Assembly: GCF_001083805.1 (NCBI RefSeq)
Contig: NZ_JXSK01000004.1
Coordinates: 1-64,000 of the forward strand
Reading direction: 5' to 3'
Length of the DNA stretch: 64,000 bases
Origin: Photorhabdus luminescens subsp. luminescens
GTDB lineage: Bacteria > Pseudomonadota > Gammaproteobacteria > Enterobacterales > Enterobacteriaceae
In this document: in pieces, positions 13,667 to 22,882 of the stretch
Numbering within the stretch: the first letter of the stretch is position 1
Layout: the number at the start of each line of letters is the position of its first letter
Made by a program: the position numbers and the translations under genes
The notes under the pieces: generated by a model
The model's database searches: none
Seen by the model: the letters and a program-made list of their open reading frames with translations, nothing else
What the model was told of the DNA's origin: nothing

Positions 13667-13793
13667 TATACCCTATGGATTTCAAGATGCATCGCGACGG
13701 CAAGGGAGCGAATCCCCGGGAGCATAGATAACTATGTGACCGGGGTGAGTGAGCGCAGCCAACAAAGAGACAACTTGAAAGATAACGGGTATA
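13667..13793 (+). repeat. ERIC element, copy 3 (127 bp)
   Basis: Full-length copy with small differences (GAGCGCAGCC and AAAGAGACAAC). It ends 31 bp before the 5'-nucleotidase ATG, so the ERIC is in the promoter/5' UTR position of that gene. Confidence 0.95.
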
Positions 13794-13824
13794 AAACGTG
13801 AACTCAACACCAAGAGATAATAAG

Positions 13825-15462
13825 ATGAATAATAAATACAAATTAATTTTTTTGGCGATTAGTAGTGCCCTGTTAGCCGGATGTGTCGTTAAACCCGGTC
13901 ATGATAAAGCAGATACTATTGATGTTCGTATCTTAGCGATGAATGATTTTCACGGTGCGCTGAAAACACCAAATCCCAACAAACCCGGCGGCATTGAACA
14001 TATGTCCACGCTAATCAAGGAACTAAAGAAAGAGAAACCTAACAATATTGTCGTTGGCGCTGGTGATATGATCGGCGCAAGCCCATTACTCTCTTCAATG
14101 TTCCATGACGAGCCAACGATTGAAACGCTATCCAAAGTAGGTTTGGAAGCAACTGCTGTTGGCAATCATGAGTTTGATAAAGGTAAGGATGAACTGCTGC
14201 GTAAACAGAATGGCGGCTGTCATCCTGTGACTGGCTGTCAGGGGCCAAAGCCATTTCCGGGGGCGAAATTTCAGTATCTGGCAGCAAATGTCACCGTCAA
14301 TCAAACGGGTAAGACACTATTTCCTGCATATATCATTAAAAAATTTGAAGGCATTCCGATGGCTTTCATTGGCCTGACTCTGGAAAATACTCCAGAGATC
14401 GTGACGCCAAGCGGAACCGAAGGTTTGAGCTTCGCTAACGAAGTTAAAACCATTAATACTTTAGTACCTGAGCTACAAAAACAAGGTGTTAAAGCAATAG
14501 GCATTCTGATTCATGAAGGTGCTGAACAAAAAAGTGATGGCAAACCGATTGATGTGAATGCCTGCAATACTTTAACCGGTGAAGTGTTGGATATTGTTAA
14601 TCAATTGGATAAGGAGATTGATTTCGTTATTACTGGTCACACGCATCAGGCATATAACTGTGTGATTAATGGTAAGCCAGTCACCTCTGCACAGGCTAAT
14701 GGCGCGTTAATAACTAACCTGGATCTAAAACTGAACAAATCCACTAAGGATATTATGGATTTTAAAGCGGAAAATATTTGGGTTGATAACCGTAAATATG
14801 AAAAAGATCCAGAAGTGACTAAGATGCTGGATATATATGAGAAAATAGCCGCTCCATTGGCAAACCAGGTCATTGGTAAGTTAGATAGCAATCTGAATAG
14901 GAAAACTAATCGTGCTGGTGAATCTTCACTGGGTAAAGTAATTGCAGATGCACATTTGTATACTGCTGCTCCTAAAGAAAGTGGCGGCGCCCAAATTGCA
15001 TTTATAAACAGCGGCGGTATTCGTGCTGACATGACCAATGGTAAAGTAACTTACAATGCTATCTACGCTGTTCAGCCATTCTCTAATGTATTATTAACCA
15101 AGACACTAACGGGTGAACAAATTAAACGTCTGCTGGAACAGCAATGGGATCGTTCACGTTCGCAAATCTTGGCGGTTTCTCATAGTTTTGAATATCAGTG
15201 GGATAGCGCCAAACCTGTAGGTAATCGTGTTATTACCCGCTCAATGAAAATCAACGGTGAACCTATTGAATTAAATGGAACATACCGTGTGGTTGCTAAC
15301 GAATTTTTAGCGACAGGGGGAGATAACTTCTCTGTATTTAACGAGGGTATTGATCCCGTATATAGCGTGCCAGATGTTGACGCTGTAATGAAATATTTCG
15401 CTGAAAAATCTCCTATTGCTTATCCTAAACAAGATCGCATCATTAATGTGAACGAAGAATAA
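13825..15462 (+). CDS. Lipoprotein 5'-nucleotidase / UDP-sugar hydrolase family metallophosphatase
   Basis: UshA-like two-domain enzyme, 545 aa from the ATG at 13825 (MNNKYKLIFLAISSALLAGC). That start gives a clean lipoprotein signal peptide with lipobox LLAGC; a GTG at 13798 would add a polar extension. The N-terminal calcineurin-like domain has AMNDFHGAL, GAGDMIG, GNHEFDKG and GHTHQAYNC. The C-terminal nucleotide-specificity domain has NSGGIRADM and ATGGDNFSVF. It probably hydrolyses extracellular or periplasmic nucleotides for salvage, anchored in a membrane by its lipidated Cys. The last 70 bp are duplicated at 19445. Confidence 0.92.
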   Translation: MNNKYKLIFLAISSALLAGCVVKPGHDKADTIDVRILAMNDFHGALKTPNPNKPGGIEHMSTLIKELKKEKPNNIVVGAGDMIGASPLLSSMFHDEPTIETLSKVGLEATAVGNHEFDKGKDELLRKQNGGCHPVTGCQGPKPFPGAKFQYLAANVTVNQTGKTLFPAYIIKKFEGIPMAFIGLTLENTPEIVTPSGTEGLSFANEVKTINTLVPELQKQGVKAIGILIHEGAEQKSDGKPIDVNACNTLTGEVLDIVNQLDKEIDFVITGHTHQAYNCVINGKPVTSAQANGALITNLDLKLNKSTKDIMDFKAENIWVDNRKYEKDPEVTKMLDIYEKIAAPLANQVIGKLDSNLNRKTNRAGESSLGKVIADAHLYTAAPKESGGAQIAFINSGGIRADMTNGKVTYNAIYAVQPFSNVLLTKTLTGEQIKRLLEQQWDRSRSQILAVSHSFEYQWDSAKPVGNRVITRSMKINGEPIELNGTYRVVANEFLATGGDNFSVFNEGIDPVYSVPDVDAVMKYFAEKSPIAYPKQDRIINVNEE

Positions 15463-15466
15463 TTAA
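15395..15466 (+). repeat. Direct repeat, left copy (3' end of nucleotidase gene)
   Basis: 72 bp spanning the last 22 codons, the stop and 4 bp beyond. It matches 19445-19516 with two transitions (15414 and 15453). Together they bracket the desaturase cassette. Confidence 0.9.
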
Positions 15467-15841
15467 CAACCTATTTCGTTGGGTTATTTTATTAATCACG
15501 CCCGACGAAATAGGTACAAATACATACGGTTTTGTCTATTTTGTCTCTCCTGCAATCACGATCCACAGCCCTTTTCCAGTAAATGACAGTCAAGATAATA
15601 AGCAGGTTGCATCTACGGTAATGTTTTATAAGTAAATAATAATGTAGCTAGCAATAACATGTGCTCTATTTCACAGTGCTTAAACCTAATGCCTTTACAA
15701 ATTTAAAGGTCTATATATTATTATTGTAGGCAGGTAAATTTATAGCGTCAGTTTAGGTTTATAAAAGCATTGTGTAATTATAATATTATTGCAGTAATTT
15801 AATATTTCACAATGAAAAAATAAAACTTTTAACTGTATTTA
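15467..15841. other. AT-rich stretch, no gene seen
   Basis: 375 bp between the nucleotidase stop and the first residue with amidinotransferase homology. I find no N-terminal amidinotransferase coding in any frame here, and in-frame stops close the reading frame at 15830. Confidence 0.5.
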
Positions 15842-16252
15842 GGTGATGATTATCGTATTCACATTTTTAAATTTAATGATGATAATCCTATGCACATTGA
15901 TGCCACATTTGTTCCTATGTCGCCTGGGAAACTATTAATTAACCCGAAAAAGGTGTTAAAAGTTCCTGAGCTGTTTAAAGGATGGGATGTGCTGCATGCG
16001 CCTGAACCGGTTATTCCTGACAACCATCCTCTGTATATGACCAGTAAATGGATCAACATGAATATTTTAATGCTGGATGAGAAGCGGGTGATTGTTGAAA
16101 AGCAGGATGAACCTATGATCGCTGCAATGAAACGTTGGGGCTTTACTCCGATCCCATGTAATTTCAGGAACTTTAACTCTTTCGGCGGCTCCTTCCATTG
16201 TGCAACAGTGAATGTAAGGCGGCGCGGAAGTTTACAATCTTATCTTGACTAG
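15842..16252 (+). pseudogene. 5'-truncated L-arginine:glycine amidinotransferase-type gene
   Basis: Homology to the C-terminal third of the AGAT family begins at 15842 (DDYRIHIFKFND, then NPMHIDATF with the catalytic His). It continues through SSKW-like MTSKWINMNILMLDEKRV to the active-site Cys in SFGGSFHCAT and the family-typical ending VRRRGSLQSYLD. An ATG at 15890 leaves a 120-aa open frame, but roughly the first two thirds of the enzyme, including the catalytic Asp region, is absent and stops lie just upstream. The family transfers an amidino group from arginine to an amine. A free-standing 120-aa fragment is unlikely to be active. The desaturase ATG follows 7 bp after the stop, so they were probably one operon. 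Confidence 0.85.
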
Positions 16253-16259
16253 GAGAATA

Positions 16260-17207
16260 ATGATGGCTATCTGGAAATATTCCGCTTGGGATGCAGTCAT
16301 GTTTATATTAAGTATTTCGCATACGGTAGCCACGGTTACACTGGTCATGTATTGGGATCATTTCACTATTATGGGGTGGTTAGTCAACATTGTGCTTCTT
16401 ACACTGATGACAACTTACAATATAATAGTGATATCGCATTTTTTCACCCATACTCCCTGGTTCGTTTCTCGTGTAATGAATATGTTTGTGTCGATATTGA
16501 ATTCAATGAATATTGGGCAGTCTGTACAGTCTTATCACCTGTCCCATGTCCGTAATCACCACAAATATAATAATGATCGGGGAGTAGGTGAAAACGGACC
16601 TTTGGATACCTCTTCTACCTTTATAAATGGCGAGCATAGTACTCTTTGGTACTATTCTGTCCTTGGAGCAGCATCTACCTTTTATAATAGTTTTGTGCGT
16701 ATGTGCTGGTCTCTATTTATCTGGCATAAACCACTTAGTAAAGCTGATAAAGGGTATGAAAAACTTCTTTCTAATGCCAGAACCAGTAAAATTAAAGAAT
16801 TATGGCAATTGAGGTTAGATAGATTGTTCCAGGCGGGGTGGATTATTATCTTATTCACTCTGTCTTGGGAATGGGCTTTATTTTGTTATTTACCCTCTCT
16901 CTATTTTGCCTTTGTCCTGGTTAATATTCAAAACTACTACGAACATTATGGCGCACAGCCGGAGAACAGATTTGCAAACTCAGTGAGCTATTATGGACGT
17001 ATCTATAATTTATTCATGTTTAATGATGGCTATCATCAAGAGCATCATATCTCAGGCGGCACCCATTGGAAGCTGTTACCTGATTTACGCAGGAAATATT
17101 CAACCCAGCTCGCTGCTCAGAAGAGGATTATTAGTCCGGTACCTGCGATATTAGGTTTTTTACATAGGCGTAGATCTCTGCTGCACAGAGCTATAAGGCA
17201 AAAATAA
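16260..17207 (+). CDS. Membrane fatty acid desaturase/hydroxylase family protein
   Basis: 315-aa integral membrane di-iron enzyme. Histidine boxes are visible in SHFFTHTPW, SHVRNHHKYNND and DGYHQEHHISGGTHW. Hydrophobic segments lie at about residues 10-70 and 180-215. The start is the ATG at 16260 (or the next codon) after AGGAGAATA. Family members introduce double bonds or hydroxyls into lipid chains or pathway intermediates. Adjacent amidinotransferase and 2OG-oxygenase genes suggest a specialised metabolite rather than bulk membrane lipid, but this is inference. Confidence 0.85.
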   Translation: MMAIWKYSAWDAVMFILSISHTVATVTLVMYWDHFTIMGWLVNIVLLTLMTTYNIIVISHFFTHTPWFVSRVMNMFVSILNSMNIGQSVQSYHLSHVRNHHKYNNDRGVGENGPLDTSSTFINGEHSTLWYYSVLGAASTFYNSFVRMCWSLFIWHKPLSKADKGYEKLLSNARTSKIKELWQLRLDRLFQAGWIIILFTLSWEWALFCYLPSLYFAFVLVNIQNYYEHYGAQPENRFANSVSYYGRIYNLFMFNDGYHQEHHISGGTHWKLLPDLRRKYSTQLAAQKRIISPVPAILGFLHRRRSLLHRAIRQK

Positions 17208-17269
17208 TCCTAGTTAATCAGAACAGGTTTAATAGATAGCCCGATCAATTTACTATTGGGGAATCTGTT

Positions 17270-18136
17270 ATGATACAAGAAGAATCCAGTATTAAAGGAA
17301 CAAAGCTGGCAGAATCAGAATTTATTGTATACGAAACGTCGAACGATATATCAATGGATGCGGTTTATGACCTTTTGGATGGTCACCTTGCGGCTTGTCG
17401 GGTTCGTCATTTTCTTCCACCAGAACAAAGAAAGAGAATAATTGAGAATTTTTGGCGTTCTCCAGCTCGCATTCCCCGTTATGGTGGAGGTATTGATGGT
17501 GTTGAGGGGTATTTTATTGGGGCATCTCATATTGAAAAAGACACCCGTCAATATATAGAAGAAGCAGAAAATTTTCGTTCAGCAATTGATGAGATGTTTC
17601 AGGATACAATCAATCCAATGGATCATTTCATTAAACAAATAACTCATTTTAGTGGTAATAACTCACAGGCAATTCGTCCTGCCATGTATCATGGTGTTGC
17701 TGCGGGAAATGCAAAAATTTTGTATTGGAATAACTTCGGTGAATTTCTTTTATTACCTCATGATGATCTTGCACAACTGAGTGATCCACGCCAGAGTGAT
17801 TTTGAGATCCAACAAATTAATCATGTCATGGCGGTAAATTTTTACGCTGACGTTCCCCAAAATGGGGGACAGTTAAAAGTATGGAATATTCAGCCTGATG
17901 ATCAATCACGTAGTGCCCTTGGTTTAACTTACAGCGGTTTTCCATATCCATCTGAATTATTGGGAGATCATGCAAGTATGGTGATTAATATTGATGCGGG
18001 GGATTTGGTATTGCTGAATGGGAATTTAATCCATGCGGTACTGAATGGTAATGCTATCTTTTCACCGGAACGGCGTTTACTCGTGAGCTGTTTTATAGGA
18101 TTACAGCAAAATGGTGATCTTATTTGGTGGACATAG
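17270..18136 (+). CDS. 2-oxoglutarate-Fe(II)-dependent oxygenase-like protein
   Basis: 288 aa. The iron facial triad fits H164-x-D166 in LLLPHDDLAQ and H255 in NLIHAVLNG, with the 2-oxoglutarate-binding Arg in PERRLLVS. GGQLKVWNIQP is the typical strand of the double-stranded beta-helix. Asp rather than Gly/Ala in HxD argues for hydroxylase or desaturase rather than halogenase chemistry. GGGGA precedes the ATG. It lies 62 bp downstream of the desaturase in the same direction. Confidence 0.82.
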   Translation: MIQEESSIKGTKLAESEFIVYETSNDISMDAVYDLLDGHLAACRVRHFLPPEQRKRIIENFWRSPARIPRYGGGIDGVEGYFIGASHIEKDTRQYIEEAENFRSAIDEMFQDTINPMDHFIKQITHFSGNNSQAIRPAMYHGVAAGNAKILYWNNFGEFLLLPHDDLAQLSDPRQSDFEIQQINHVMAVNFYADVPQNGGQLKVWNIQPDDQSRSALGLTYSGFPYPSELLGDHASMVINIDAGDLVLLNGNLIHAVLNGNAIFSPERRLLVSCFIGLQQNGDLIWWT

Positions 18137-18247
18137 ACGTGTGCATGATATTGAAAATTGCTCACAAATATTTGACCATAGCGGAATATACATCTACATT
18201 TAAAAATGATTAATGTAAATGTTAAAGATACAGATTATGCCATTACT

Positions 18248-18307
18248 CGCATGCACACTGATTACGCTTACCTGGCTGGTATTAGCCAAAGCAAATGTGT
18301 GCATGCG
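18248..18307 (+). promoter_or_regulatory. Long inverted repeat upstream of the EamA exporter gene
   Basis: CGCATGCACAC (18248-18258) pairs perfectly with GTGTGCATGCG (18297-18307). Inside is a smaller TGGCT/AGCCA hairpin. Located about 160 bp before the EamA start. It may be a structured leader, a cruciform operator or a terminator of the preceding gene; no U-tract follows. The rest of 18137-18464 shows no gene. Confidence 0.4.
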
Positions 18308-18464
18308 TTTTGCTTTCGTTTCTCCTGTTGCTGCTCCACCTCCTTTATTATCCATAACCATGTAATATGTCGTCTCTGAGGGATGGTTAACATTCAACGT
18401 GTTGCCAGATTTAGCTGGCTGCGTTGGCTTGGGTACGTTAAATGTAAAACAGGTATGAATTCCT

Positions 18465-19346
18465 ATGATTTCTAAAACTCAATGGATCTCTTATAGCTCG
18501 ACCTTGCTTTTTGTCTTATTGTGGAGCAGTGGTGCGATTTTTTCTCGATGGGGACTTGATCACAGTACCGCATTTGCCATTCTCACGATGCGTTTTGCTA
18601 TTGCGCTTATTTTTTTGATATTTCTGGGATTATTATTCAGGCGTAATGCTCATTGTCTGCCTGTACATGGGACACGCAAACAGATAGCTGGTACCGGTGT
18701 TTTATTAATTGGCGGCTATTCTATCTGTTATTTTTTTGCTTTGGATAACGGGATCACACCTGGCGTTCTGGCTACCGTGATGGGAATTCAACCGATTATC
18801 ACACTGCTGGTGATTGAACGCCGTTTTTCGATTGTACGTTTAGCGGGTTTATTATTAGCGTTATTGGGCTTGATATTAGTGGTGTATCAAAGCCTTGTGT
18901 TGTCCCGGTTTTCCTTTGCGGGTATTACTTTTGCCTTAGCAGCATTAGCTTGTATGAGTTCTGGCGCGATTTTACAGAAACGAATTCATCAAGCTCCTTC
19001 TGCGGTTTTACCTCTGCAATATAGTGTCAGTTTACTGCTTTGTTTGTTGTTTGTTCCTTTCCAGCCTTTTGAATTTCAACTGGCGCCTGGCTTTATTATT
19101 TCATTATTATGGCTTGGGTTAGTGATTTCAGTTGTCGCTCAACTATTACTTTACCGGCTTATTCAAGGTGGTAATTTGGTGAATGTAACAAGTCTATTTT
19201 ATCTCGTTCCTGGTGTTACCGCCGTAATGGATTATTTATTTTTGGGAAATGCATTACCGGCTCTCAGTCTGCTCGGTATGGTAGCTATCTTGTCAGGACT
19301 TGTATTAGTCTTTCGTACAAAGAAAATAGTTCTTTCCATTAAATAA
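18465..19346 (+). CDS. EamA/DMT-family transporter
   Basis: 293 aa with about ten hydrophobic helices in two EamA repeats (first repeat includes VLLWSSGAIFSRWGLDHSTAF and ATVMGIQPIITLL; second LVPGVTAVMDYLFLG). Drug/metabolite exporter family in the inner membrane. As the last gene of the cassette bracketed by the 72-bp repeat, it could export the cassette's product. Substrate unknown. Confidence 0.88.
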   Translation: MISKTQWISYSSTLLFVLLWSSGAIFSRWGLDHSTAFAILTMRFAIALIFLIFLGLLFRRNAHCLPVHGTRKQIAGTGVLLIGGYSICYFFALDNGITPGVLATVMGIQPIITLLVIERRFSIVRLAGLLLALLGLILVVYQSLVLSRFSFAGITFALAALACMSSGAILQKRIHQAPSAVLPLQYSVSLLLCLLFVPFQPFEFQLAPGFIISLLWLGLVISVVAQLLLYRLIQGGNLVNVTSLFYLVPGVTAVMDYLFLGNALPALSLLGMVAILSGLVLVFRTKKIVLSIK

Positions 19347-19444
19347 AGTTGTGTTGCCGGGTATAAATTATCCCGGTAACAGCCATATCCTTTATTCCGT
19401 TATCAGTTATAAAATAATTTTCGGCATGAATTTATTAATCTGGA

Positions 19445-19516
19445 ATTTCGCTGAAAAATCTCCCATTGCTTATCCTAAACAAGATCGCATCATTAATGTG
19501 AATGAAGAATAATTAA
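19445..19516 (+). repeat. Direct repeat, right copy (duplicated nucleotidase 3' end)
   Basis: 70 of 72 bases match 15395-15466, including the stop codon, but no coding sequence precedes it. It marks the right edge of the 3.98-kb segment lying between the copies. Confidence 0.9.
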
Positions 19517-19580
19517 TAGCTTATTCAAATCGATCTGGTAACCGGATGGTACTTCTTAAGTGCAGTTCACGTGCTACGAG

Positions 19581-19652
19581 GTCGCCTGACAATATAAACA
19601 TTCTGTACGAAAAACGACTATCAGGCGACGCAGACATCCACGTCGCCTTTTA
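19581..19652 (+). ncRNA. Candidate attenuator-like RNA with two exclusive stems
   Basis: GTCGCCTGA (19581-19589) can pair with TCAGGCGAC (19621-19629). The overlapping AGGCGACG (19623-19630) can instead pair with CGTCGCCT (19641-19648), followed by TTTT. The two stems share seven bases, so only one can form; the second is terminator-like. No plus-strand gene follows (the next gene is convergent). It may therefore end a small RNA or the cassette transcript, or be a relic of a controlled gene. Confidence 0.4.
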
Positions 19653-19713
19653 ATGACTGCTCCTCGCCCAATTAGGCATAGGTATTTACATGAATAAAAT
19701 GAGAGCTAACAAA

Positions 19714-20862
19714 TCACATGGCCGCTTTAAAGATTGCAACAATTTCTTCATGGGTAGCCTCAACGGGATTAGTCAAACAACATATATCTTTCAAAGCATT
19801 AGTTGCCAACATGGGTAAATCTTCCAGTTTGACATTCAATTCCGCTAAACCCGACGGAATACCAATATCTTTTAATAAGTTACGAATTTCAGCAACACAT
19901 GCCGCAGCTCCTTGCTGATCATTCATAGCGCTGACATCTATCCCCATCGCCGCGGCAATATCTTTCAAACGACCCGCAACCGCTTTGGCATTGAACTCTT
20001 GAACGTGTGGCAACAAAATGGCATTACATACCCCATGCGGCAAATTATAAGTACCACCCAATTGGTGAGACATGGCATGAACATATCCCAGTAATGCATT
20101 ATTAAACGCCATACCCGCCAAGAATTGTGCATAGGCCATGTTTTCACGTGCTTCTATATTGTTCCCATCTGCGACTGCCTGGCGTAAAGAATGACTAATC
20201 ATCGTGATCGCTTTCAGTGCGCAAGCATCGGTTATTGGATTGGACATTTTAGAGAGGTAAGCTTCAACCGCATGCGTCATTGCATCCATTCCAGTCGCTG
20301 CGGTTAAACTTTTCGGCATGCCCACCATTAATTCTGGATCATTCACAGACAAAACAGGTGTTATTTTCTTATCAGCAATGGCCATTTTAATGTGACATTC
20401 TGTATCAGTAATGACGCAGAAACGTGACATTTCTGACGCAGTACCCGCAGTCGTATTGATAGAGATTAATGGCAAATGCGGTTTAGATGAACAACCAATA
20501 CCTACATAATCCCGGATATCTCCCCCATTAGCCGCGACCAATACGATGGCTTTTGCACAATCATGCGGCGAACCGCCACCTAAGGAAATAACACAATCGC
20601 TATTATGCTGATGCAGCATATCCAAACCTTCTTCAACATTAACTGTCGTCGGATTCGGATTAGTACCATCATAAACTGTACTCTCAATATCAACATCAGA
20701 TAATAAAGATTGAACTTTCGCTACTGTTCCAATTTCATTTAAAACACGATCAGTCACAATCAGTGCCCGCTTGTAACCATCACTTTTCATTGCATTTACT
20801 GCTTCAACCAGACAGCCCACACCAAGCATATTTACTGACGGCATAAAAAAATTTGTAGTCAT
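19714..20862 (-). CDS. yiaY: Iron-containing alcohol dehydrogenase, YiaY-like
   Basis: 382 aa, the exact length of E. coli YiaY. NAD site [12 protein letters not shown]; metal-binding residues in [26 protein letters not shown] and [15 protein letters not shown]. Oxidoreductase interconverting alcohols and aldehydes in the cytosol. AAGGAACT lies upstream of the start. Monocistronic, convergent with the cassette side. Confidence 0.9.
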   Translation of the reverse strand: MTTNFFMPSVNMLGVGCLVEAVNAMKSDGYKRALIVTDRVLNEIGTVAKVQSLLSDVDIESTVYDGTNPNPTTVNVEEGLDMLHQHNSDCVISLGGGSPHDCAKAIVLVAANGGDIRDYVGIGCSSKPHLPLISINTTAGTASEMSRFCVITDTECHIKMAIADKKITPVLSVNDPELMVGMPKSLTAATGMDAMTHAVEAYLSKMSNPITDACALKAITMISHSLRQAVADGNNIEARENMAYAQFLAGMAFNNALLGYVHAMSHQLGGTYNLPHGVCNAILLPHVQEFNAKAVAGRLKDIAAAMGIDVSAMNDQQGAAACVAEIRNLLKDIGIPSGLAELNVKLEDLPMLATNALKDICCLTNPVEATHEEIVAIFKAAM

Positions 20863-21162
20863 TATTGATAGTTCCTTAATATTAAAATAGTTTTATAATG
20901 AAAATATATAAAAATTAAAATTTAAAAATCACCTAATGGAACTACAGATCATTCTATTGCAACAAATATACATAATAGTTCTATTTAAACCACATAATTC
21001 AAAAAATATAAATATATACATCGGTAGAGTTATATGATGCTTATTAAAATAGATATTTGATAATTTTCCCTATTGGTAATATATGCAATTGGCAATATAA
21101 TAAATACAATAATCGAGAAGATTAATATATCAATTCACCAAATTTTTACTTAGGAGTTTATT

Positions 21163-21654
21163 TTGTCCTCTAACGAAATATTTAACCGCCTGACCGCATT
21201 ACTGGATAATCATCATGCCAGCTATCGGATAATGGAACATCCAACCGCCGGACGTTCTGAAGAGGTTGCAAAAATTCGTGGTACACAACTTGGACAAGGA
21301 GCAAAAGGATTAATTTGCCATGTTAAGGGAGAAGGATTTCGCCAATATGTACTCGCTGTACTGCCAGCGGATCAACAAGCAGACCTCTCTTTACTGGCAA
21401 AACAGATCGGCGGCAGCCGCGCCTCACTAGCAAGCCCCAAAGAAGTTTTTGAGCTGACTCAATGTGTGTTTGGCGCTATTCCACCTTTCAGTTTCCATCC
21501 AGCCCTGAAACTGGTTGCAGACCCTCTATTGTTTGAACGTTTTGATGAATTGGCGTTCAATGCCGGCAGCCTTGAACGCTCAGTGATTCTTAACACTCAA
21601 GATTATTTCCGAATTGCACAACCTGAATTAGTAATTTTTCGTCGGATAGAATAA
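21163..21654 (+). CDS. yeaK: YbaK/aaRS-associated domain protein YeaK
   Basis: 163 aa, a trans-editing aminoacyl-tRNA deacylase family protein resembling E. coli YeaK, which hydrolyses mischarged tRNAs. Conserved segments: IRGTQLGQGAKGLICHVKG, GGSRASLASPKEV and CVFGAIPPFSFHP. The start is TTG at 21163, chosen because TAGGAG lies 8 bp upstream and it restores the family N-terminus. Confidence 0.9.
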   Translation: MSSNEIFNRLTALLDNHHASYRIMEHPTAGRSEEVAKIRGTQLGQGAKGLICHVKGEGFRQYVLAVLPADQQADLSLLAKQIGGSRASLASPKEVFELTQCVFGAIPPFSFHPALKLVADPLLFERFDELAFNAGSLERSVILNTQDYFRIAQPELVIFRRIE

Positions 21655-21682
21655 ATATCATTGCGAAAAATGATCTTTGTCA

Positions 21683-21708
21683 AAATAGCCTATAAAAGTA
21701 GGCTATTT
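21683..21708 (+). terminator. Inverted repeat after yeaK
   Basis: AAATAGCCTA, loop of 6, TAGGCTATTT, 28 bp after the yeaK stop. A 10-bp stem with A/T ends, probably an intrinsic terminator. Confidence 0.6.
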
Positions 21709-22229
21709 CAGACTACTGAACTGTTTTTTTCCCATTTCCCTTCTAATCCTAAAAGTTCGTTTCACTATCGATAAGAATTTACGGGAATAATTCTGCATTA
21801 TTATTAAACATATTCATTTAAGGTGGTAACTATCCCGCCTCCATAAATTTATATCACTAGATAAAATTATTATTGCTACATCATGTAAACATTAAATAGA
21901 GAGGTATAATTATCAAATACCATGAATATCTAATTATTCACTATTGAGTCATATACAAGAAATTATCAATTACATTAGGGGATAATTCCCTACCCCAATA
22001 AAGGTGTTTGTTGATAGGAATTTTCAATTATTTTTAATTTCAGAATCTTTATTTCAAATATCAGCATAAAATGACATGTCAATTATATTAATGTTATATT
22101 TGCAACAATTTAATATGCCTATTCATTATATTTTATTAAATACAAGACTCCACACTCACTGTATTCTCATATCGCTTTCAAAAAGAAAGATGACGTTTTT
22201 TCAAAATAAAGTTTAAGGAATAGAGAAAT
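21709..22229. other. AT-rich promoter region, no gene seen
   Basis: About 520 bp without a supported coding frame; presumably carries the promoter of the first betagamma-crystallin-like gene. Confidence 0.5.
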
Positions 22230-22850
22230 ATGACTGATAAGTTAATTACAGGTGCAACTTTTTTCGATAGAAAATACTTTCTGGGTGAAGCGCACCATTA
22301 TCCAGAAAATGATATTATTATTCCATTGCCTTATGATCTTAACGATAGATTCCGCTCAGTAAGAATTGGAACATTATCAAAAGTTTATGCATGGCGTCAT
22401 CAGACCGATTGTGAACCCGGTCAACGCTATCGTGAATGGGAATATGATCATCCAGATATTGATAGAGAAATTAGAGGATTATCTAAGTTTAAAGTGGCGC
22501 CAAAAGATACCTGCCTGGTTGCATTAAGACTTATTGATGATACTTATTCAGGTATTAAATTCTCAATGTTCACGAATACACATTGCGTGGGTCCAGTTGA
22601 AACAACAACTGATGATGATTATGCGCTAGTTGGTATACTGCCATTTGAGACAGAGTTAGTCACTGCCATTGCAATAAGAAATACCAGTACTGGAGTATAT
22701 ATTAATAACGGATCATTCTATTTCTATCGTGATGCAAATGGTATTGTTACTATTGATGAGAAAGCTAACTTCCCTAAAAATCTCAGAATAGTTAATGTAG
22801 GTGGCAATCGTTTTGATATTCATATTATCAGTACCGAATTTTCTAACTAA
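22230..22850 (+). CDS. Betagamma-crystallin-like protein, paralogue 1
   Basis: 206 aa, no signal peptide. The N-terminal 50 residues carry a Greek-key-like pattern (TFFDRKYFLGEAHHYPE, then FRSVRIG) resembling the betagamma-crystallin motif, in which aromatic-x4-aromatic-x-Gly and Ser residues often bind calcium. The C-terminal half (about 95-206) is a second beta-rich domain I cannot name, with GSFYFYRDANG and PKNLRIVNVGGNRFDIHI. Start ATG after AAGGAATAGAGAAAT. About 60% identical by eye to the next gene over the first 57 residues. Function unknown. Confidence 0.72.
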   Translation: MTDKLITGATFFDRKYFLGEAHHYPENDIIIPLPYDLNDRFRSVRIGTLSKVYAWRHQTDCEPGQRYREWEYDHPDIDREIRGLSKFKVAPKDTCLVALRLIDDTYSGIKFSMFTNTHCVGPVETTTDDDYALVGILPFETELVTAIAIRNTSTGVYINNGSFYFYRDANGIVTIDEKANFPKNLRIVNVGGNRFDIHIISTEFSN

Positions 22851-22882
22851 TCCGGTCATAATGTAACGATAATTAACCGTCG

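Noticed and set aside
14646..15038. 130-codon minus-strand frame
   Set aside because: Antisense shadow of the 5'-nucleotidase gene, no independent signals.
18137..18464. Guanidine riboswitch ahead of the EamA exporter
   Set aside because: The amidinotransferase context prompted a check, but the hairpins lack the paired ACGR loops of guanidine-II and the conserved features of the other classes that I can recall.
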